From Camillea tinctor (Eukaryota > Ascomycota > Sordariomycetes > Xylariales > Xylariaceae), in contig MU394119.1 in the NCBI GenBank assembly GCA_022578605.1, positions 62,001 through 126,000 of the forward strand: DNA of 64,000 bases, given 5' to 3'. The notes beneath the pieces were generated by a model. The model was not told where the DNA came from and made no database searches. It saw only the letters and a list, made by a program, of their open reading frames with translations. The position numbers were made by a program, and so were the translations under genes. This document shows, piece by piece, positions 12,601 to 24,312 of the stretch (its first letter is position 1; the number at the start of each line of letters is the position of its first letter).

Positions 12601-13060
12601 CATATAAGTAGATCAAATATTATTCTAATAATTCATCAACTATCACAAACTAATAAAAGTGGCCTCTAGAATACAAATAGATAGTACACGCTGCCTCTAA
12701 ATTGGCACAGCACTGAGAAGACATCACAATGTAGTCCTGCAGATGTGCCTAATGTGTCATACGTGCATATATCGGCCACGATATAATATCTATCCTGTAG
12801 AGAATGGCATTTGCATCCTATGGCAGGTGCAAGTCCTAGCATCGCTTAGAATTGACTCACTTGTGATGACTGATATCTAGAGCATGGACCCGATATAGAC
12901 CATTTTTACAGAGAAAAAAAAAGAATTGGGCAGGTACCTACCCAGTGAAGAACCTGCACAGTCAATGCTCCTGCTGCATTAACTATCTACACATTCAATG
13001 TTGGCTACATTCTATGGCGGCAGTACTGATTGTGCCCACACCGCTCTCGTCTCCGGGTGG
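9690..13060. other. Gene-poor AT-rich stretch
   Basis: About 3.4 kb with no credible gene. Open frames are 60-100 codons, overlap on both strands and look like chance. The notable content is the recurrent TACCTAGGTA word at about 10.4-11.7 kb (listed separately). The last 100 bp carry the promoter of the coiled-coil gene. Confidence 0.6.
10426..11733. repeat. Cluster of TACCTAGGTA-type palindromic words
   Basis: GGTACCTA, CCTAGGTA and their overlaps recur about ten times, for example near 10471-10484, 10628-10642, 10701-10713, 10801-10811, 10951-10960, 11036-11053, 11320-11330, 11350-11360 and 11721-11731. The core GTACCTAGGTAC is its own reverse complement. The same word recurs in other intergenic gaps near 32.4, 45.0-45.3, 57.4 and 60.1 kb but not in coding regions. 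Function unknown; it may be an old dispersed element or a mutationally favoured word. Confidence 0.5.
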
Positions 13061-13069
13061 TATAAAATA
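13061..13069 (+). promoter_or_regulatory. TATA box for the coiled-coil gene
   Basis: TATAAAATA is followed at once by a C/T-rich tract (CCCTTCCCCCCACACTCTCT) typical of fungal transcription starts. It lies 1.76 kb before the ATG at 14830. No other open frame starts nearby, so this is the best promoter for that gene, implying a very long leader. Confidence 0.5.
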
Positions 13070-14829
13070 ATCCCCTTCCCCCCACACTCTCTCCCTCCTC
13101 CACCACCTCTACATCCACAACATCATTGTTCACCCACCACTTTCATCTTGGACGAGACCAAATCTTTTTCAAGAGATCAATCCAGTGATAGTGAACTACT
13201 TCAGTGAACTTATTTTGTGGTATTCTGAGAACCAACTTTGTGGTGAGTAACATCCCCTCTATCCCCCCATCAACCATCTATCTATCTGCACATGCACTTC
13301 GCATCTCCTCCCCCATATCACCTTGACAACCTCTTCTACATTTCAACGTACCTAAGTATTTGGCATTTTGATTTCTGCCAGCATTCAATTTCACCGCTTT
13401 CTTTTCTGCCAGTTCGCTAGAACTATTTGTTACCCATTCCCTTCTTCCATATTTCAATCCCTCTTCTCTCCCCCACAACATCAACATCTTCCACCACAAC
13501 CACAACCACCACCACTACTAACCCAACACCACCCAGACACACAGCCATACAATAATCACAGATTATTTTCCCAAGCTACACATCTGGTATGTATTTTCCC
13601 TTTTGATTTCCCACTTCATTCTCGATCTGCACTTGCATCTCTGCATCACCCTCTACCTTACAATCTATTATTTTCCCCCTTCTTGTACTTTTGTACCTCT
13701 GCATCCCCTCCTACTATCTCCTGCACCAACTTACTTCCACTCGCATCACCACGGGTCACTGTTCACTGCAATTATTTTTCCACCCTACCAAAATTTTCTG
13801 GTATGCACATTACACATTCTGCTCTTTCCTCTTTTTTTTTTTCATCATTCACTACAAAATCTTTTTTTTTTCGCGTTCCTGCCACCTCAATTTTCTTTTC
13901 TTTCCCAATCATATCACACCACAAACATACCTAAGTACACTTGTACCTGTACCTGCACTTGCCCTTGAATTTGCACATTCACCTGCAATTCGCACCTGCA
14001 CCTACCACCTACACACAACAAGTGCCCCACCTTCCTCCATTCACTTATTGTCAAAACACCAACTCGTGTGTACTATTTTTTTCTCCCACCATACTACTTA
14101 AACCTCCCTCACCCTTCCTTACTACAAATACCTTCCACTCCCTTCACCTGCACACATCTTTTCTTCCAACCTTTTTTTCTCTCTCTCTTCACCTCAACCA
14201 ACTATCACCCACCCACATACATACTTCAATCTTTTTCCATCACCTTCACTTCAACTGACCCAACCATTCTTTAGATACTCATATCTGATATCTGGTATTC
14301 TTGACAACTATCATACACCAGTATACACCAGTATTCCCCAGTGTCCATCAGTATCAGCCAGTGTCCATTTGATACCATCTGTGAACCTTCAGGTATCTGC
14401 ATCAATTCAGGTAAGTTATTATGATACTAATGCATCATCTCCCACCCACATCCTCCTACTCCCATCCTAACCCGACACACATTAATCTGTCCCGATTATC
14501 CACCACAATAATCATTTGACAACATTCACCATACGCCTTCACCTTTACCTTTACATTCACTAAATATCCATCATCTTTTCCCCACCCACTATCAAAATCT
14601 ATTCACCTTTACCCAACTCATCATTATTTCCATCACTTCTATTCAACCCAACTAACATCATCGTCGCATCTAGTGACCCAAGTGAAGGCATCAGCCAAAC
14701 ATACAGTGAACATCAACATCACTACAAGTCTACTAGACTTCGATTGTAAGTATTCTATATTTACCCTCGACTTTATTCCACTCCTACACCATAGCATTCA
14801 CTGACCATTTCCCGTACCAGCTGACAACC
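13070..14829 (+). other. Very long, G-poor, probably intron-bearing 5' leader
   Basis: About 1.7 kb of strongly strand-asymmetric sequence, rich in C, A and T and poor in G on the plus strand. All three plus frames stay open for 100-190 codons simply because TGA and TAG are rare; the translations are Ser/Pro/Phe/His-rich and featureless. Good donors occur at 13243 (GTGAGT), about 13587 (GTATGT), about 14411 (GTAAGT) and about 14747 (GTAAGT), and a CCAG acceptor lies 9 bp before the ATG at 14830. I infer a leader with several introns, the last ending just before the start codon. Confidence 0.5.
14313..14366 (+). repeat. 10-bp tandem repeat ending in CAGT
   Basis: Five to six units of 10 bp, each ending in (C/T)CAGT (ATACACCAGT, ATTCCCCAGT, GTCCATCAGT, ATCAGCCAGT), lie inside the leader of the coiled-coil gene. 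The ten-base period is exact across the run while unit interiors vary. Confidence 0.65.
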
Positions 14830-16149
14830 ATGTCTTGCACTATTACCAAGACTAAGACCAAGAACAAGACTCGCAACCCCGACCAGGTCTTGCGCCTCCG
14901 TCTCGAGCCTGCTATCACTCAAGGTGATAACACTACTACTACTACTGGAGCGATGGGAGGTCTCCAAACCCCTCCTATGACTCCTACCGAGACTTCGGTC
15001 TCTGGTACCAACGTTGTTGTTAGTGGACGTCCTATTACCGCTACCGAGCTTGCCAACATGGGCGAGATCCTTGTCCAGGCCCGTGCCGCAGGAGAGTTCC
15101 CTACTACTACTGCTGCCGGTTATGATGCCACCGCCACTATCCAGGACTTCGCTCGTCTCATGCACCTTCGTCACCTTCGTGTCGGTCTTACTCAGGCTGA
15201 GTGGACCACTGACCAGGCTGCCTCTGAGTATCTTGTCACTGTTACCAGCGAGATCCGTGAGCGTGACGAGACTCGTGCTGAGGAGGCCGCCACTGCTAGC
15301 GTTCAGGCTCGTGTTGCTGGCATGATGAACGGTGTCCAGGCTGAGTCTACCATCTATCAGCTTATGCGTCATGCTGTCCACTCTGTTCTTCAGAGCAGTG
15401 ACATTCAACAGGCTGGTGCTAACTCTGGCATTGACATGACTGCTGTTGTCCAGGACGTTGATCGTCGTCTCAATGAGCTGACTGCTGCTCATGAGGGTGT
15501 TTCCGCTGTCATCACTCAGATGCGTAACACAGTTCAGCCTCATATTTCGGCTGTTGCTGGTGTTGATATGGAGGCTGTTATGGAGGAGGTCTTTGCCACC
15601 ATTGAGCGATCTCTTCTTGATGCTACTGGCCCTCTTCGTCTTAATATCAACCGCATGAATGGTCAGTATGATCGTATGGATGGACAGATCGACAACGTCA
15701 CCAGCATTGCTGATGTCCAGCTCAACGCCATTGGTCAACATGTCAACGCCATCGATGGTCATGTTCATGCTCTCGGTAACAACATTGGTTCTATGGGTAG
15801 TCTTGTCAACTCTACCAACACCAATGTTCAAGCTCTTGGCACCAACCTTCAGGTTCTCCAGACCATTGTTAACATGCTTCCCCAGATGGTTATTCAGGCT
15901 ATCCAGGAGATGCTTCCTAGTATTCTCCATGAGGCTGTTCAACAGTCTGTCCAGGCTTCGGTTACTCAGATCATCACTGCTCGTCTCCAGGGCCTTGCTC
16001 AAGCTGCCCTTGCTGGTCGTGCTCAGACTGTCAATAAGAAGAATGGTAAGAAGGGTGGATTTATGAACAAGTTCTTCGGCATCTTCAAGAAGAATGACCG
16101 TGGTGATGGACATGGCCCTTCTGGCTCTGGTCCCGGTATGGCTGCTTAA
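14830..16149 (+). CDS. Unrecognised coiled-coil protein, strongly codon-biased
   Basis: One exon, 439 residues, start in ACAACCATGTC. I do not recognise a family. The N-terminus is basic (TKTKTKNKTR), followed by a Thr-rich linker. Residues about 70-270 are alpha-helical in character. Residues about 275-355 show a seven-residue rhythm with repeated short motifs (MNGQ/MDGQ, NAIGQHV/NAIDGHV, ALGNNI/ALGTNL), as in a coiled coil. Near the C-terminus a short amphipathic basic-aromatic stretch (GGFMNKFFGIFKKN) could bind a membrane, before a Gly/Ser/Pro tail. Codon use is extreme (nearly all Arg are CGT, many Leu CTT/CTC), suggesting strong expression. A long antisense open frame is a by-product of this bias. 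No signal peptide or transmembrane helix is visible. Confidence 0.75.
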   Translation: MSCTITKTKTKNKTRNPDQVLRLRLEPAITQGDNTTTTTGAMGGLQTPPMTPTETSVSGTNVVVSGRPITATELANMGEILVQARAAGEFPTTTAAGYDATATIQDFARLMHLRHLRVGLTQAEWTTDQAASEYLVTVTSEIRERDETRAEEAATASVQARVAGMMNGVQAESTIYQLMRHAVHSVLQSSDIQQAGANSGIDMTAVVQDVDRRLNELTAAHEGVSAVITQMRNTVQPHISAVAGVDMEAVMEEVFATIERSLLDATGPLRLNINRMNGQYDRMDGQIDNVTSIADVQLNAIGQHVNAIDGHVHALGNNIGSMGSLVNSTNTNVQALGTNLQVLQTIVNMLPQMVIQAIQEMLPSILHEAVQQSVQASVTQIITARLQGLAQAALAGRAQTVNKKNGKKGGFMNKFFGIFKKNDRGDGHGPSGSGPGMAA

Positions 16150-19033
16150 ATACAGTCACTATCTTAGCGCATCTCTGGCCCTGTCGTGTCCATCTTGGAT
16201 CTCAACAGACACATGATACGCAATTCATCACCACTTTGCCTGCTTTACCCATACTTGCTCTGATTTCTCGGGTATCATGATGGTCGGCTCAACACTTTCC
16301 CCCACCACAGTCTCTTTAGACTACTTTGTCATGAGAGCTTGTTCTCTCTTTACGACATACGACACCGCTATGCGGAAATTTGGTGGATATAGTTGAAGCC
16401 CGACCTATTTGCACTGAGCGCACTTGACGGATGGTTTTACGGATATTACTCACTGAGGATCTTTTCACGGTACCCTTTTGTCGTTGGCAGGATGTTTATA
16501 GCTGTCTATAGTTCCAGGCCATTTGGATGGGATCCCCTTAGGCATACGAGTTTTCTAGGTGGTATTCTTGCAACCTTGGAGGAATCTTCCGAAAGTCTCA
16601 TCGTCTTTGGCTTCTTAGATAATGGTATGGCATACTATAGGCATTGCACATCATCTAGTCACCCCAAATAGGTAGATAGATCAATTGCAAACCAAAAAAA
16701 TAAAACCCATACTGATTTCTTTGAAATGTGATTGTGTGTTCTTTTTGAAGCTTTCGTAAATATTTTCTGTCTTTAACCCATTTCTCATAGCATTAACTAA
16801 TGATTTGTCGTAGGAGGAATATCTGTATTCTTTTGCTGCTTTTCTGTTCTTCAATTTCTTTATATTGCAAATGTCGTATTTCTGTGTTATACATATTTTG
16901 CATTTTTCATTTATCTGTCTTGGTGCTCAATTTCTACTTATAATGCCACTAATTGCTGTTCATCCCTATAGCATCTCCCGTTACGGTACTGATAAGCTCC
17001 AACGAAAGAGTATTGCTATAGGGGATTGAGAAACAATTATCCGGTCACAGCCTTGTCTACAAGGTTACAATACCACACTCAAGACGGCATTCAGTGTCTC
17101 TGTAGGTCGACACTAATGTGAGGATCCGAACTTAGCTTAGAAGATAGTCCATAGAAACTGCATGTGTGTAAATAGACTACGCCACTCTGCGTGGTAAGTT
17201 AGATAGCTTAGGTCTTTGCCCAACAACAAGTACGTTTTTCCCCATCTAGGTCTCTCATCATAACGTTTAGTGTCATCCTCATGGTAGTGCAGAATAAATA
17301 AAACTCCGGTATCAGATATCAACGACGGGAAGTCCTGTTTGTTAGTTGGAATTAGCCACATGTTCAGCGTGAGTCCGGGCGGTTAGCAACACGCTCCTCC
17401 ATGTTTCCCCTTATCCCCTGCATATACTTGTTGGTTGACTTGCTACTTTTGCGACGGAGGTTTTCCGGCCCCTTTGACATAGGTTATATTATTGGCGTTT
17501 TGGTTTTGTAGTTGAATAAGGGGGAAATGATATCTATTCACAGCCTACTTCACGTTCTACATCTGCAATGAAAAGGGAGGAATAATGATCCAATCGTCAT
17601 GATGTCACTTAATCAACTGTGTGTTCAGTCCCATTGATTGATTGCATGAATATTGACTTGTTTACTGCCGCGCGTCTAGGGCTGAGTGGTCAGGCTTCGT
17701 ATAGTTATCCACAGCCTCCATACAATAATAGGGCTATTAAAGGAGACGCGCCATATCTAGGGGTATAAGGTTTCCTAAATAGGATATAAGCTTCGAGAAG
17801 TCCAGCCGAGTGTTCTTCTCCCTGCATGTCTGACATTATAGCGGACTAGTAGCACTCATTCGCAATAAATAGTGTGTACGCCACGACGAGGGAGATGTGG
17901 CTATACATCCTTGGCCATACATTCATAGAAGACCTGCATGTAAAGCCAAGGCTGCATGAGTTTAAGTGATCCTGAAAAGAAATCTCCGAATGTCTGCGTC
18001 CCACCCAATGGTAGCCGATGATTGAGGTGGGTGTCGATGTATCCTCGGCTGGGTTAGTGATCAGATGTATTGCCACATCTTGGCCATATTGAATGGCGAA
18101 GCTACCCCGATTTGGATAAAATTTTGTATATTGTAGCCAATGGTATTGATCCATGATGGGCCATTCTTCATCAAGCACGGTTGTGATATTATCTGCTAAG
18201 CATGTCCTTACAAGATCGTCTATGCATCTCTCAGGGGTACATCGGAGATTTTACATCATGGTTCAGCTACTCAAGTAACCCATGTGTCTTCAGACGCTAA
18301 ATATCTGAGTGGTTGTTGATTATAAGGATAGGGGGCAAATATTTTCTATTGGCACTCACAGCCTTATGAATCTATTAGGTAGTCTTAGCCTCCGTACGAT
18401 AGACCTAGCCTCGCTAGTTTGGGAGTGATTGAGATATCTACTATGCGATCGAAACTAGTACCTAGAATTGAGAATAGTCACAATCTAGATGTAACTGTGT
18501 AAACTCAAAATTTATTCGATCCATCGCTGAGTCCGAACGCTAAAAGTCATAATACATAACAGAAAATATTTACATGATCTCATCCTATTCAGGGCTCAAA
18601 TCGTTCAAGTTCGGTTCGGACTTTCACTTCCTTAGTCTTTAGTTCCTCTAGTCATCATTTAATCCTACTTGATGTGTTTATTATTCAGTCTCGAAACCCA
18701 AACCACCACAATAGGAGTTTTAAATACATCTAAATCCGGCGCTCTGCACCTAAAGTGTCTTTCCCAATTCCAGTGTGACGAAATGTAGTTGAAGATCTAG
18801 AATAGATAATTATAATTTCGACATAAAAAAAGATGAAAAGGATCGAATTTTGGTTGCTGATTTATCGAATTGTTTCGCTCGTTATATATTCAGGGCTGTT
18901 TCCTAAACGTTGACACATCGGGAAGCTCCCTGAAAATATGGTAATAATGTGTATATTGAAAGGACCGAAAAAACCTCTCTCGTTACTCCCACCAATCCAC
19001 GGCCCAACCGGTACTGATTTATAGTGAATGAAT
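16150..19033. other. Gene-poor AT-rich stretch
   Basis: About 2.9 kb. The longest frames are 92 codons (16393-16671, plus), 74 (17137-17361, minus) and 110 (17846-18178, minus). The 110-codon frame has balanced composition but no motif and no support from splice partners; I leave it uncalled. The first several hundred bases are probably 3' untranslated sequence of the coiled-coil gene. Confidence 0.55.
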
Positions 19034-20089
19034 TCAAGCCGCCCATGAGTCTGGATGAAAAGCCATAAGGTCATACCACTGAAAGATAGAACCCATTAGG
19101 AAGGTGAAGGAACCGATGAAAGTAGCAACGATTGAACTCATGATATCGCCAAGGAAGAGGGAAAAGCCAACGACCGCGAAATTGAAAGCTCCGATTGAAC
19201 TCCAGAACGCCGACTGCCAGGGTGCTGAGTTGAATTTGGGCTTATACCAACGGTCCTGCAACCAAATGAGCATACTCAAGTTGGCAAAGAAGAACATCAA
19301 GCCTCCAAGCGATAGCGGCGTATAGACCAAGATTTGCATGGCTAGAACGTTGTCGTGCGAGAGGAGACCAGGCCAACCGCCTACAATGCTGACAGAAAGG
19401 ACCATGCCGCCGGAAAATTGGATCAGTGCAGATTGGAAAGGGATGGTTCGTAAAAGCCCCCTTAAATCAGCCCCTGAGGGTGCCCACCTCCACGCCTTAC
19501 TACCGAGTAAAGCTGGTTTGTACGTCTTAGTAGGGCCTTCCTCAGTCTTTTCTCCGGGTTCGAACTCTCCTTTGTCGGCGTTCCAGCTAGCAATCAATCC
19601 CAAGGTACCACCGACGGTGAACAGAACAGCGCCACTAACCAGTGTGGCCGTCCCACCGATTAACACTTCGCCAGGGAATTCGGTCTCCGGAGCGAGCGTG
19701 GGCAGCGATGCGAAGAAGGCGTTGATAACGAACGAGATAGATCCGACCACGAATAGGATGGCAGTGACCCAGCTAGCATCTCGATACGGAAAGATGGTGA
19801 ACATGCGCCAGGTCTGCTCTCTGACCGATGTGGGTTCTGGTTCCGGGTCGATCGTGAAGACCGATTTGTCACTAGATGTACCAGACTCTGAGATCGTCGG
19901 CTGTCTCATTTCCTGGCAGTACTTGATATATTCGGCGTAGTTAACCGGCACCAGAGCGGTCTTCTGGTTGAACGCCTCGACATCTGTAGCCACCGTGTGC
20001 CGTCTGATCCTTCGTAGATCCTGCGGAGCTGGACCAAGAGGGCCATCAGGCCCATAGAAGGACGCCCGAAGTCTTGCGGAGGCATTCAT
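19034..20089 (-). CDS. Integral membrane protein, six predicted helices, unknown function
   Basis: One exon, 351 residues on the minus strand. The N-terminal 100 residues are polar (with an RRIRRH stretch) and probably cytosolic. Six hydrophobic segments follow, at about residues 106-126, 142-166, 218-240, 250-276, 291-310 and 314-337, with a hydrophilic Glu/Lys-rich loop between the second and third. The layout resembles conserved fungal membrane proteins of unknown function; I see no transporter signature motif. It lies tail to tail with the coiled-coil gene and head to head with the MFS gene, 1.5 kb away. No link to metabolism can be read from it. Confidence 0.75.
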   Translation of the reverse strand: MNASARLRASFYGPDGPLGPAPQDLRRIRRHTVATDVEAFNQKTALVPVNYAEYIKYCQEMRQPTISESGTSSDKSVFTIDPEPEPTSVREQTWRMFTIFPYRDASWVTAILFVVGSISFVINAFFASLPTLAPETEFPGEVLIGGTATLVSGAVLFTVGGTLGLIASWNADKGEFEPGEKTEEGPTKTYKPALLGSKAWRWAPSGADLRGLLRTIPFQSALIQFSGGMVLSVSIVGGWPGLLSHDNVLAMQILVYTPLSLGGLMFFFANLSMLIWLQDRWYKPKFNSAPWQSAFWSSIGAFNFAVVGFSLFLGDIMSSIVATFIGSFTFLMGSIFQWYDLMAFHPDSWAA

Positions 20090-21618
20090 CTTGAGTTGAC
20101 TAAATTAAGGTTGTTGTGAATAGTAGAAGGGAATAGTAGAAGGAAAATCTAGAAGAAAGAAGGGACTTGAAATGACTCGTAATTTACAGAATTGAAAACG
20201 GGCCGGCCGCGATAAAAAGATATAAGCTTTCGGGGTAAAGAGAAATGATCGTATTTTGATATTACCCTTCGACAGCCCAGAGTGAGTGAAGGGAGGAGAT
20301 GACAAACCTGCGCGAGAAGAGAATTCTCTTCGATAGAGGCAGAGAGGCATTGCGCTTACCCGCTGGCTTTATGCCATGATATTCAAAGCCTCGAATGTCC
20401 ATGTCGTCCACTAACCTATTTACACGGACCGTAGTCTAAGACGTGAAGAGCAGCACAGCCCAAAACATGATCGTCCAATGATCGCCACTAGAGGTTGCTG
20501 GTTGGCGAACAAGCCTTGACGACAATGTAGGGGATCTCGTATTAGTATCATCGCCTTCGCAGACACGTCTTTAGAAATTGTTACTATTTTCTCTTTCAAT
20601 ATTCGATATTCAATGACATATTATAGACTCGCAGAACGGTAGGTCCTATGAAACTATAATACAGAATCAGTCTCACCATTGGACGGCGAACCGGGTCCGT
20701 TCCAAGGGTAACTTGCCCCTGATGATAAACCCCAACTCGAGCCTTATGAGGTCGGCTTCAACCGAGTTGGCGAAAAAGCTTTTTTCTTCTCCATGTGGGT
20801 ACAAACTGACTTACACACTTACATGACAAGTCTCAGCCCAGCTAAGCAGACTATAAGGTTCCTAGATATTGGTCTATAGCGATCCTGGTTGGACTTCCAG
20901 AGGACCAGTTTCAAACTTACGTCTTGGCTTCCTATAAGGGAAAGGCGAGCGCACGGAAACTTTTTGGATGCCCCCACTCATCGTCTGGGACCGTCACGTC
21001 GACGTGATCGTCATTCGTCCCGTTTCGTTTTTAGATCTGTAGCTTGGCTTCCGAATGCGGCCTAGAGAGCTCTCCTTAGTGGGGACATCAGATGCTTCTT
21101 ATACAAATGTATAGGTAGGTAGTCGAAAGACGCCATTTCAGATCCCTTTCTGTTGCTCTTCCTCGGAGATCCGTGTGTCTAAGCCGTGCACTCGCCTTAC
21201 ATAGCATACAACAGTACCTAAGGGGTTTTCTCCTATATATATATGTATGAGCGGCTCGGTGGTTAAACCCCTGGTCTAGCAAAGGGTTAAGTAAGCTCCG
21301 ATGAGATGAAGGTATAAGGTAATCTGAATGCACAACTTTACCCTTGGCTACTCCTTTAGATAGAAGCGTGTCCGCTAATATACCATCTCGAATTCTTGAC
21401 TCATTTGCTTTCCCAGTTTCCTTGCGATTTCGCTCTTTGACCACGTCCTCCTTAGAAATTCTCATCATATTTATAGTCGAAAAAATCAGTGACATTATGC
21501 CACAAACTCTACCATCTCTAAATACTACTACACGTTCCGTGCCAGAACTAGCGAATTTCCAGAAACCAATTCATTGTTTCTGTTTTGCAGTGCATTGACG
21601 AACAGCCGAATACCGAAA
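20090..21618. other. Divergent promoter region of membrane protein and MFS genes
   Basis: About 1.5 kb between two divergently read genes. Purine-rich DNA right before the minus-strand start (20100-20350) is the leader of the membrane protein. A short inverted repeat (AACTCGAGCC / GGTCGGCTTCAACCGAGTT) lies near 20731-20768. Open frames of about 80-135 codons at 21088-21598 carry no motif. Confidence 0.5.
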
Positions 21619-23419
21619 ATGGGTACCGATCCAGAGTCAGCCCCTGCTTCAGCAGAGCAGGGCGATAGCAGAATTCCATCACGACCATCGAGCAGTAATG
21701 ATCCTTCGGACGTTGAGAAGCTTGGGAGATGCAGGCCCGCGATTTTCAAGAACACCTGGGTCGAGGTTGGATTTTGTGTCTCGGTTTTAGGGTCGATGAT
21801 GCTGGCGGAATTCCTTGTTAGTGGTTTCAGTGGTAAGTACTGTTAAAAACAAGATCACGAACTTGTATTTCCTGTCTCAGAGAATGAGTTTTCCGTTAGA
21901 CTTATTGAAAATTAGAAGAAACTGTTTCCAAAATAACCATGAGAGACGCCAAAGTAATTACTAACCCTCGTCACTACAGTTCTGCTCCCGGTACTTATCG
22001 AAGACACGGGAATCGATCCGAATCAAAAGACCTGGCCGATTTCAGTTTTCTCTCTCGTAACCGGCTCGCTCCTTCTTCCCTTCGGCCGACTCGTCGACAT
22101 CTACGGCGGCTTTCCAGTTTACATCGGCGGCATCTCATGGCTAATGATTTGGTCGCTCATCGCCGGGTTCAGCCGTAACTTGCCCATGATACTCGCTACC
22201 CGAGCACTTCAGGGGGTAGGGGCAGCGGCATTTATGCCCGCCGGCACAACATTGCTAGGTACCACGTACCGCCCTGGACCGCGCAAGAATATTGTGTTCA
22301 GCCTGTATGGAGGCTGCGCGCCGCTGGGGTTTTACTCCGGTATCCTCATCGCCGGCCTGTGTGGGCAGTTTCTCTACTGGGGTTGGTTCTTCTGGATCGC
22401 GTCGATATTGCTGGCAGCATTGTGCATTCTTACATTCTTGTGCATTCCGCGAGAATTCAAGCACGGAGACCTGTCGTCTATGGACTGGCTAGGATGCATA
22501 ACCATCTTGTCTAGTCTCAGCTTGATCACGTATTCAATTACCGATTCATCCCATGTTGAGGGCGAATGGGCGTCACCGCAGATACTAGTAACGTTCATCT
22601 TGGGCGTTATTATTCTTGGTGCCTTTATATATATCGAAGGATGGGTTGCTAAAGACCCTTTACTGCCTTTCAGCCTATTTTCTATCAAGTACCTTGGACC
22701 CCTTTTCATCGCACTCTTTTTTGCGTATGGAAGTTTTGGAATATACCTTTTCTACGCAAGTTTCTAGTAAGTTATTTCGTTTAGGACTGTGCTCTAAGTA
22801 ATCAGGAACCCCCTAACTGAGTATTCCTAGCATCGAAACCATTCTCGAGGTCCAACCACTTCTTGCCGCAGTTTGGTTTACTCCTCTTGCTGTGGGCGGA
22901 ATGATTATCGCTGTGGTAGGAGGTGCTACTCTCCATAAACTCCCGGGAACCGTATTGCTTCTATTTTCTGGAGCCGGCTTTACGGTTTGCTCCCTGCTAT
23001 TCGCACTCATTCCTGAACATCCCAACTACTGGGCTTGGGTTTTCCCAGCAATGGTCTGTACCACTATAGGCATCGATATCAGTTTCAACGTTAGTGGGAT
23101 TTTTATCACGTCGAATGTTCCCAAAGACCAACAAGGTCTAGCGGGAGCTTGCATTAATGGATTGGTACTTTTGGGAATTAGCTTTTTCCTTGGATGGGCC
23201 GACTTCGCAGTCGGTAGTAGGTCGCATGATGGGCAGGGAGAAAGCTATAAGGTGGCGTTTTGGTTTGCGGCAGCATGTGGAGGAGTTGTCATTCTGGTGG
23301 TTCTGGCATTTGTCAGAATAGGTCGCGCCAAAAGTGAACTGACAGTAGAAGAGAAGACGGGAGCTCAGGAACCTACTAGTCATGAAAATCAAAGAGACCA
23401 GTCGGAGTTGATAAACTAA
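21619..23419 (+). CDS. MFS transporter, drug:H+ antiporter type (ATR1-like)
   Basis: Three exons (21619-21832, 21980-22766, 22831-23419) give 529 residues. Introns begin GTAAGT and GTAAGT and end TACAG and CCTAG. The start is the ATG of MGTDPES, after which about 50 polar residues precede the first helix. The MFS motif between helices 2 and 3 is visible as LLLPFGRLVDIYGG, and ATRALQGVGAAAFMPAG matches the next conserved block. About 12-14 membrane helices can be counted, and the C-terminus is polar. This group exports small organic molecules or toxicants using the proton gradient at the plasma membrane. It precedes the Zn2Cys6 gene by 0.9 kb and could be the exporter of the pathway at 30-44 kb (a SwnT-like role), but that is positional inference only. 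Confidence 0.85.
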
Positions 23420-24312
23420 CACGAGATGTCCAACAATAGTTTTAGTTCTAAAGTCTTTTTTCTTAGTCTTTTTAGTATAGATACCACCAAAAGTTTTTTT
23501 TAATAGAACATACATATTTAATCAACCAATAGACCATACACGGTTTTAGAAAACTAGACTCTTCTACTAGCTTGGCTAGACTATACTTAGCAAACTCATA
23601 TCGTAACATAGCCGAAACGATACGAAGCAATCATGGAACAAGAAATAGACGGCGACTGAATCGCGGGAAAAACGTGGCGTAGCCCTACACCACATAGGTA
23701 AGTTCATGCCAAGACGGTGGCTTGGGAAATATAGAGAGGCTTAGAATCAAAATAGTGGGTATAACGGAAATTGGACATTCAAGGCGCTTATGTCGTGACT
23801 AGACAGTATAGCAGCGGGTTGTCACGAAAGAAATGTAGTGAATTGTCATCGAGGAAAGCAGTTTCAACTCAGCGGACACTTGAGGGGGATCTACAAAATA
23901 ATCACTTTGTATAACGCAGGATCCACTATCAATAATAATAAATTGTTTCAACTCGATATACTATACTACTCGCTATAGAATCACGTTTGCAAGTCTATAA
24001 CTATAGGAAAAGTAGCATCTCCGGCCATTATGTAAGCAAGCGCGTGTTAGTGGGAGGCAGTGAAAGGACCAAGCCGTGGCGAAGTGTACCAAGACGCCAA
24101 GTAAACCGCCATAAAAGCGGGCGATTAATTTGTCGTTCAGTTAGAATTCAAAGCGGGATATGCATGAATAATTCCCGTAAGCCCACGTGTGTCCATGCGT
24201 TGCCGCCCAGGGGTATATGTTGTCTCGCATCCCCCAGATTCAACATGACGTTTTGAGGTTTGATGAAACAAGATCTATCAAGCTCTATCAAGCTATACTT
24301 GTTGACGACAAC
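23420..24312. other. Intergenic stretch upstream of the Zn2Cys6 gene
   Basis: About 0.9 kb, no gene seen. A CACGTG site lies at about 24183, and the decamer CTATCAAGCT is repeated at about 24274 and 24286, close to the regulator's start. These are possible control sites, weakly supported. Confidence 0.45.

Noticed and set aside
13368..14274. Several overlapping plus-strand frames of 68-188 codons
   Set aside because: All frames are open at once because G is rare. Translations are low complexity without domains, so this is leader sequence.
14773..16113. 446-codon minus-strand open frame opposite the coiled-coil gene
   Set aside because: Ser/Thr/Leu/Asn-rich translation caused by codon bias on the plus strand; the plus frame has the better start, promoter and composition.
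17846..18178. 110-codon minus frame of ordinary composition
   Set aside because: No recognisable motif, no introns or partners and surrounded by non-coding DNA; left uncalled.
21247..21298. tRNA-like stretch (GAGCGGCTCGGTGGTTAAAC..)
   Set aside because: The arms do not fold into a proper cloverleaf and no good B box is present.
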